NCBI GenBank assembly: GCA_030141605.1
Contig: JAQGDQ010001628.1
Location: forward strand, 1-31,955
DNA: 31,955 bases
Direction of reading: 5' to 3'
Origin: Tubiluchus corallicola
Taxonomy: Eukaryota; Priapulida; Priapulimorpha; Priapulimorphida; Tubiluchidae
Each line of letters starts with the position of its first letter. The first letter of the stretch is position 1. This document shows, one piece after another, positions 30,101-31,955 of this stretch. The notes beneath the pieces were generated by a model. The model ran no database searches and was not told the origin of the DNA. It saw only the letters and a program-made list of their open reading frames with translations. Both the position numbers and the translations under genes were made by a program.

Positions 30101-31458
30101 GCAGTTGGAACTGTCTAAATCTTTGTCTGTATCAATTCACTAACCTGACTTACCAGTACTTATCTTTCAGCTAAGTTTATGCTGCAACCATTCAGCTATT
30201 CCTATTACCCTGTTATTTAAAGTAATCAATGTTTTAGTAGAAAGTATCACGATTTACTTGATCAAAACTTGTGTGCAAATCAGGTGGACCGCGGTTCTTG
30301 GGAGAACATGACTGTACAACTGAAGTAGAAGTTGGAAAAACTGTGACGCTGGAGTCTGCTGTCTTCTGTTCCAAGCCACAGTTTAGTTCTGCCTCTTGGA
30401 TATGGGATGTAGATAAAGTTATTATCCATGATGATACTGGTGAAGTAATTTACAATGAACGAATCTTTTCAAATCTAACTGATGCTGAAGGAGGTCATTC
30501 AACCGAAGACTGTTTCAAAGTCGAACTTCACATCTTAGAACTTAATAGAGATGATGTCATTGATGGAAAAATTACATTCACTGTGGAAAACGTTGTTGAT
30601 GTGGTCACTTGCAGTATAGATATATTAGGTAAAGGACGCAAAAGTTCTATTCGTGTGTTTACATGTGGTGCTAATGTATTGCATTGCTTGCAAGATTGCA
30701 GCAGATGTCTCTTGCTTTGCTTGTTTTCAGCTCCATAGCAGCTGATTTCTGCCCAAGTTTTATTCTGGAATGAGATTGTAGAATTTTATTCAAGAATGAA
30801 AGTCGTGATAACAAAAAGCGTAAAATGATTCGTTACTTTGAAGTTTTGCAAGTCTAGCATTTCCCCCAATAAAATGTGAATGTTGTAACAGAGAACTTAC
30901 ATCCCAAACATTTGTGCAGTTTTTTTTTAGTTTCTTTATTTCTTGGGTGGGAAAATATCCTATGCTGTCACTATTTTACATCGCAGTGTATGTGGCAACT
31001 AATATACGTTTTCCACTGATCCTGCTTGAAGTACAGCATTATAATTGCACTTTTATTATTGCAGATTCGTAGTTCATTGTTTGTGATAGTTTAGTACGGA
31101 AGCTTGTGTGACCTGTGTCCAAACTACTTTTTTACCCCCATCTCGCCTTTGGTCATTCAACCAAAGAAATATAAATTTGCATTTTTGAATGATGCAGATA
31201 TGATGGAAAACTTCAATATCAAAATTCTTCAAGGAAAAGAAACTGTTGTCATTGGTGACACACTAGAACTAGAATGTGAAGCTGATGGGAATCCTGAGCC
31301 CACGGACTATACATGGAGTATAGATGGAAATGGTTTATCTGAAACAAGCAGAATTCTCAAAAGGGGTTCAGTTACATTGGACGATGGAGGTTCATATAAA
31401 TGTGTAGCAAGTAACAGCATTGGTAGTGGATCTGCGGAGGTAGAGATAACAGTTAATG
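12063..31458 (+). CDS. Multi-Ig-domain cell-surface receptor with tandem exon cassettes (partial, 3' end beyond window)
   Basis: Eleven exons join in frame to 825 codons plus one base: E1 12063-12114, E2 12431-12757, E3 14966-15109, E4 16739-16906, E5a 18429-18689, E6a 22379-22723, E3' 24835-24978, E4' 25736-25903, E5b 26997-27257, E6b 30284-30628, E5c 31198-31458. All junctions are GT-AG and all internal exons are phase 1-1. The product has a signal peptide (residues 1-17) and eight Ig domains: 18-126, 127-230, 231-317, 318-432, 433-536, 537-623, 624-738 and 739-825. The domain style (GNPKP.ITW, EADGNPEP, QASNSIGSGSAE..ITVNG) resembles nephrin/Kirre, Dscam and hemicentin relatives, so an extracellular adhesion or recognition role follows. 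No transmembrane segment is seen; it must lie to the right or come from an alternative exon. The family is not assigned. Transcript structure is inferred; some cassettes may be alternatively spliced. Confidence 0.85.
12431..12757 (+). CDS. Ig receptor exon E2: N-terminal V-like Ig domain
   Basis: This is a 327-bp phase 1-1 exon with acceptor TTTTTTTGCAG and donor GTTGTTG|GTGAGT. It encodes residues 18-126: B-strand C45 (VVLQC), core W58 (LAWF), then RDGSYHC with C104, the D-G-Y-C F-strand motif. The 59-residue C-C spacing and an insert rich in Asp/Tyr (GDDDNYDY) in the C'-D region are V/I-set-like. This exon has no duplicate in the window, unlike the later ones, so the membrane-distal domain is single-copy here. 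Confidence 0.88.
12788..12830. repeat. Perfect 20-bp-arm hairpin just downstream of the E2 donor
   Basis: AGTTTTTTAAATCACTAATT (12788-12807) is followed by TAT and then its exact reverse complement (12811-12830). It starts 30 bp after the E2 donor. It is followed by TTAATACAACT-like short direct repeats to about 12862. Confidence 0.95.
12989..13485. repeat. Old direct duplication inside intron 2 (12989-13145 and 13343-13485)
   Basis: Both copies begin AGATAAAGTATGAAAT and carry, in the same order, GTAACACAA/GTGACACAA, GATGCATCTA, GATGATGAT-like, TGCCTTCT and TATTTGCT blocks. Substitutions and indels are frequent, so the event is old. The rest of the 12758-14965 intron shows nothing else recognisable apart from the candidate exon at 14679. 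Confidence 0.6.
14679..14776 (+). CDS. Candidate alternative terminal exon with hydrophobic tail
   Basis: The acceptor AACATTTCTCTACCTTGCAG is followed by a frame that, entered in phase 1 from E2, reads ADDVYEGLMHLVKNKNFPDL then MGTLSSLLLLLY and stops (TGA 14774-14776). A short polar linker plus a C-terminal hydrophobic run is the shape of a GPI-anchor signal, although at about 12 residues it is short. Splicing E2 to it would give a one-Ig secreted or GPI-linked form. The acceptor and phase agree, but T-rich introns produce such tails by chance, so this is a hypothesis. Confidence 0.25.
14966..15109 (+). CDS. Ig receptor exon E3: first half of split Ig domain 2
   Basis: This 144-bp phase 1-1 exon encodes residues 127-174: VAPTLSMALNG, then EEFKC with B-strand C159, a GGNPKPNITW segment with W172, and FV at the end. 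It contains an N-glycosylation sequon (NIT). The acceptor is AACAATCTAG and the donor GTTG|GTATGT. The domain is completed by E4 (F-strand C210). Its paralogue is E3' at 24835. Confidence 0.85.
15110..16037. other. Intron between E3 and E4 with unidentified minus-strand coding-like remnants
   Basis: Two overlapping minus-strand open frames at 16012-15761 and 15845-15627 lie in different frames. They contain NDVLHVLQDLDLFCSGG and LENHKDVQVLNNRLDEQVSN, which look more protein-like than the surroundings and could be a frameshifted old mobile-element ORF. I cannot assign a family. Confidence 0.25.
16038..16470. repeat. 54-bp minisatellite, 8 copies
   Basis: Copies start every 54 bp from 16038 to 16416. 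The unit carries GCTATCATCTCGTTAACAGT, then TGCAGTAAGACAGTAACTCA, then TTAACTACCAATGT. Variants include TCATCT/TTATCT, CGTTAA/CGGTAA and CAGTTG/CAATTG. The core CAGTAACTCA is shared with the 49-bp array at 541-1430. It is intronic, about 270 bp upstream of E4. Confidence 0.96.
16486..16517. repeat. AT palindrome at the edge of the 54-bp array
   Basis: TATATTATGTTATA (16486-16499), loop TAAA, then its exact reverse complement (16504-16517), followed by a short (TA)n run. It can form a perfect 14-bp-stem cruciform. Confidence 0.9.
16739..16906 (+). CDS. Ig receptor exon E4: second half of split Ig domain 2
   Basis: This 168-bp phase 1-1 exon encodes residues 175-230: DSEDITDSAV, a GEDGDNGALLQC segment with F-strand C210, RVFVHELLG and an NKT sequon near the end. 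The acceptor is GTTTCAG at 16738 and the donor CAAT|GTAAGT. The paralogous exon E4' (25736) starts and ends at the same codons, which fixes the boundaries. With E3 it makes one Ig domain split between W and the second Cys. Confidence 0.85.
16907..17340. other. Intron E4-E5a, first part, nothing recognised
   Basis: A 97-codon plus-strand frame at 17012-17305 is T-rich and has no domain. No repeat is seen. Confidence 0.4.
17341..17560 (+). mobile_element. Possible tRNA-derived SINE remnant
   Basis: GGTTTGAGTCC near 17383-17393 differs by one base from the RNA polymerase III B-box consensus, and a loose A-box-like GACATAGCATACG lies about 30 bp upstream. It is followed by about 150 bp of more GC-rich body. 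Ends and target-site duplication were not found, so the limits are approximate. Confidence 0.35.
17561..18428. other. Intron E4-E5a, last part; right end begins the recent duplication
   Basis: From about 18195 (TGCTTGTGTGATCTGTGTAC) the sequence is homologous to 26700-26996 and, with a deletion, to 31098-31197. Upstream of this I see nothing recognisable. Confidence 0.55.
18429..18689 (+). CDS. Ig receptor exon E5a: C2/I-like Ig domain 3
   Basis: This 261-bp phase 1-1 exon encodes residues 231-317. It begins YMMANFNIKILQGKETVVIG, has LELEC with C257, EADGNPEP, W270, then a variable stretch, then EDEGSYGC with C299 and QASNSIGSGSAELQITVN. It has all core Ig residues. The acceptor is GATGCAG and the donor AATG|GTAAGT. 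Two near relatives, E5b and E5c, lie downstream. The three are almost the same in the first ~35 and the last ~20 residues and differ mainly in between. Confidence 0.9.
19559..20951. repeat. Tandem duplication of a 696-bp intron segment
   Basis: Copy 1 is 19559-20254 and copy 2 is 20256-20951, from ACTCAAAGTG to GAAACGACGCA, with one extra A at 20255. I see only a few differences: TATTGGAG/TATTTGAG and GGAGGAGG/GGAGGCGG near 19770/20470, and one base in the A/T run near 19878/20575. The single copy in the paralogous intron (28132-28852) matches copy 2 at the first two, so copy 1 carries the new changes. The event is recent and follows the cassette duplication. Confidence 0.95.
21656..21822 (+). 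mobile_element. LINE-like 3' end with 40-bp palindrome and A-rich tail (copy in unit A)
   Basis: TGGGGTACTC and GAGTACCCCA frame a central AAGTAATTACTT, making a 40-bp imperfect palindrome at 21656-21695. About 100 bp later the segment ends in ATATTTAATAAATAAATAAA, the usual form of a CR1/L2-like LINE 3' end. The same element recurs at 29552-29718 by duplication of the intron. Confidence 0.4.
22379..22723 (+). CDS. Ig receptor exon E6a: non-canonical Ig domain 4
   Basis: This 345-bp phase 1-1 exon encodes residues 318-432, starting GGPRFLGEHDCTTEVEVGES. The fold is recognisable (W in SASWIWD, a VELHILQLNRDDVIDGKITF segment where the E-F turn should be), but the B-strand Cys is Ser (VMLESAVF) and the F-strand Cys is Val (FTVENVV). 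Other cysteines (HDC, FC, EDC, VVTC) may form different bonds. The acceptor is CAAATCAG and the donor TTAG|GTAAAG. Readthrough past the donor stays open for 35 codons before a stop. Confidence 0.82.
22724..23990. other. Intron E6a-E3', first part
   Basis: 22724 to about 23190 is homologous to 30629-31095. The rest is single-copy here. It contains a candidate short tail exon at 23158-23228 (acceptor TTTTTATTACTGCAG; phase-1 peptide DSQFIICDSLVTWTFLIVLF then TIS and stop), very uncertain, and a foldback at 23741-23869. Confidence 0.5.
23741..23869. repeat. 129-bp imperfect foldback hairpin
   Basis: The left arm AAGTCTAAATTAAAATCCA, then TTTTTTCTTTAAACAACCA, then AGCTTTTGGATTTTAAA pairs with the right arm TTTGAAATCCTCAAGCT, TGGTTGTTTGAAGAAAAAA and TGGTTTTAATATAGACCTT. 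The stem is about 60 bp with mismatches and small bulges and has a tiny loop. It could be a MITE or a small-RNA-like hairpin; no flanking duplication was found. Confidence 0.8.
23985..24424 (-). mobile_element. SINE-like retroelement (418 bp) with (AAC)n tail and 11-bp TSD
   Basis: The insert 23996-24413 is bounded by the identical 11-mer TTTGTTATAAT (23985-23995 and 24414-24424). It is markedly GC-richer than the intron around it and begins on the plus strand with (GTT)5, so on the minus strand it ends in a short (AAC)n tail. Those are the marks of LINE-mediated retroposition. Several short overlapping open frames inside it are by-products of its composition. The 5' head is not recognised as tRNA, 5S or 7SL. 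Confidence 0.85.
24590..24760. repeat. Diverged copy of intron sequence from the E5-E6 intron
   Basis: GTGTAACCTGCTGTATGGTG, AAAAAGAAATATTTACATCG, TTTTTTTAGAAATGCCCAA and ATTTCAACACACAATG match, in order, 21975-22120 and 29880-30020 at lower identity. This places a fragment of E5-E6 intron just upstream of E3' and records an older duplication than the E5-E6 one. Confidence 0.75.
24835..24978 (+). CDS. Ig receptor exon E3': first half of split Ig domain 5
   Basis: This 144-bp phase 1-1 paralogue of E3 has the same boundaries (acceptor AACAATCTAG, donor GTCG|GTATGT). It encodes VPPTLSMTLNG, an EKFKC segment and GGTPKPVISWFV. Core C and W are kept. The NIT sequon of E3 is lost (VIS). Divergence from E3 is clearly greater than between the E5 flanks or the E6 copies, so this cassette is older. 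Confidence 0.85.
24979..25735. other. Intron E3'-E4', nothing recognised
   Basis: AT-rich. It has no minisatellite, unlike its counterpart 15110-16738, and no clear homology with it. Confidence 0.45.
25736..25903 (+). CDS. Ig receptor exon E4': second half of split Ig domain 5
   Basis: This 168-bp phase 1-1 paralogue of E4 encodes DAEDITDSAVQDDDVSTLNY, a GEDGDNGAVLQC segment with the F-strand Cys, RVFVHELLG and an NKT sequon. The acceptor is GCTTTTTCAG and the donor CAAT|GTAAGT. It is highly similar to E4. No ATG-initiated frame marks it; it is found by homology and splice phase. Confidence 0.85.
25904..26996. other. Intron E4'-E5b
   Basis: The right ~300 bp (from about 26688) is homologous to the region before E5a. 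A block at about 26910-26980 ending GGTCATTCAACCAAAG is present here and before E5c but missing before E5a. Nothing is recognised in the left part. Confidence 0.55.
26997..27257 (+). CDS. Ig receptor exon E5b: C2/I-like Ig domain 6
   Basis: This is a 261-bp phase 1-1 exon with acceptor GATGTAG and donor AATG|GTAAGT. It encodes YMMPNFNIKILQGKETVVIG, LELEC, EADGNPEPTEYEW, then a charged variable stretch (SIEGKGLSEKGRIFKKN), then DDGGKYKC and QASNSIGSGSAEVEITVN. Against E5a I count 19 nonsynonymous and 7 synonymous codon differences, nearly all in the middle and the last strands. Confidence 0.9.
27258..30283. other. Intron E5b-E6b (3.0 kb), paralogue of the E5a-E6a intron
   Basis: It aligns with 18690-22378 but has a single copy of the 696-bp segment. 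Near 28753-28794 it carries about 42 bp absent from unit A (containing TTACGCGTTAGACGTCTCC), next to a small deletion. A LINE-like 3' end with palindrome recurs at 29552-29718. Confidence 0.8.
30284..30628 (+). CDS. Ig receptor exon E6b: non-canonical Ig domain 7
   Basis: This 345-bp phase 1-1 copy of E6a differs at ten codons, eight of them nonsynonymous by my count (for example GEE/GEV, TCI/TCS, LQL/LEL). The same non-canonical cysteine layout is kept: Ser at B strand (LESAVF) and Val at F strand (FTVENVV). The acceptor is CAAATCAG and the donor TTAG|GTAAAG. Confidence 0.82.
30629..31197. other. Short intron E6b-E5c containing a recombination junction
   Basis: 30629 to about 31095 matches 22724-23190 (downstream of E6a). 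From about 31097 it matches the region before E5b (26700 onward). A further deletion joins CGCCTTTGG to TCATTCAACC at about 31150, removing roughly 190 bp relative to the E5b upstream intron. The intron is therefore only 569 bp. Confidence 0.85.
31198..31458 (+). CDS. Ig receptor exon E5c: C2/I-like Ig domain 8
   Basis: This 261-bp phase 1-1 exon, third copy of E5, has acceptor GATGCAG and donor AATG|GTAAGT. It encodes YMMENFNIKILQGKETVVIG, LELEC, EADGNPEPTDYTW, variable SIDGNGLSETSRILKRG, then DDGGSYKC and VASNSIGSGSAEVEITVN. Against E5a I count 14 nonsynonymous and 3 synonymous codon differences. It follows E6b directly without an E3-E4 pair. Confidence 0.9.
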
Positions 31459-31955
31459 GTAAGTTTGCTCACTCTACTAAATAGACCTTAAAACATTTAT
31501 TCTTTTTGGTTTTGGCTAACGACTTGAAAGATGTTTTTTTAAAATACCTGAAGACGTGTATTTACATAAATGTTTGCACTTTACGATATATTTGTCGGGA
31601 AGCTAAAAGTATGTAATGAACAACTGTTAACTGTGGGTGCAATGGTGAAGTCTGAATATTGTGGAATTACTGCTGCACTTACATTTATAGCAGCTGTTTT
31701 TCTGGCTATAACGTTTCTTGGTTAGATAATTGCCATCATCGTGGCATTAGCTGAAAGACATAAAGTAGTGATTGATCAACAGGTAATACGTATTTATCCA
31801 TAATAAGCATTGGAAAGTTGTGAAGTAATCGCATAGTATATGCTTGCATGCTGTCACTCTTATTGTTTTGCATAAAATTTCTACAAGTTTGAATATTATT
31901 TAATATTCATTCAGCTTTGCACAATTTTTCCCAAATTACTATAATCCCGAATTTT
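31459..31955. other. Start of the third E5-E6 intron
   Basis: It matches 18690-19190 and 27258-27760 throughout to the window edge, so an E6c exon is expected a few kb to the right. Confidence 0.85.

Noticed and set aside
12063-31458. Direct assignment to a named allorecognition family such as cnidarian Alr genes or to arthropod Dscam
   Set aside because: Exon logic and rewired Ig domains are suggestive, but no diagnostic motif is in the window and the organism is unknown.

Overview
This is metazoan nuclear DNA. It is AT-rich, with short exons in long GT-AG introns, many minisatellites, decayed non-LTR retrotransposons, SINE-like insertions and a hAT-type MITE. There are no prokaryotic features. 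I cannot name the species; an invertebrate is my best inference, from the style of the immunoglobulin (Ig) gene and the repeat content.

Layout. (1) 1-5637, minus strand: the first two coding exons of a G-patch protein closely resembling GPATCH4, split by a 3.9-kb intron. That intron holds a 43-bp minisatellite, a LINE fragment and a plus-strand exon-like ORF. The gene continues past the left edge through 49-bp and 42-bp minisatellites. (2) 5640-12062: intergenic DNA with a complete hAT-like MITE (348 bp, 8-bp TSD), a 36-bp minisatellite, two opposed LINE remnants, a 240-bp foldback and a splice-donor-like pentamer array. (3) 12063 to the right edge, plus strand: a large multi-exon Ig-superfamily receptor gene. 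It has a signal-peptide exon (E1), a V-like Ig exon (E2), then repeated exon cassettes.

The Ig gene is the centre of interest. After E1-E2 the exons run E3-E4-E5-E6, then E3'-E4'-E5b-E6b, then E5c, and the gene leaves the window. Every exon after E1 begins and ends in phase 1 and is a multiple of three, so cassettes can be added, lost or skipped without changing frame. The readable exons join into 825 codons encoding a signal peptide and eight Ig domains. E3+E4 form one Ig domain split by an intron; E5 is a C2-like domain; E6 is an Ig fold that has lost the usual cysteine pair.

E5-intron-E6 was duplicated recently: deep intron sequence is nearly identical between copies. Yet the middle of exon E5 differs at many codons, mostly nonsynonymously, between flanks that hardly change. 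A third copy (E5c) is joined at a visible recombination junction near 31,095. This looks like a fast-diversifying, cassette-expanding cell-surface recognition gene (an allorecognition or immune role is inference). Candidate short terminal exons with hydrophobic tails lie in two introns and might give truncated or anchored isoforms.
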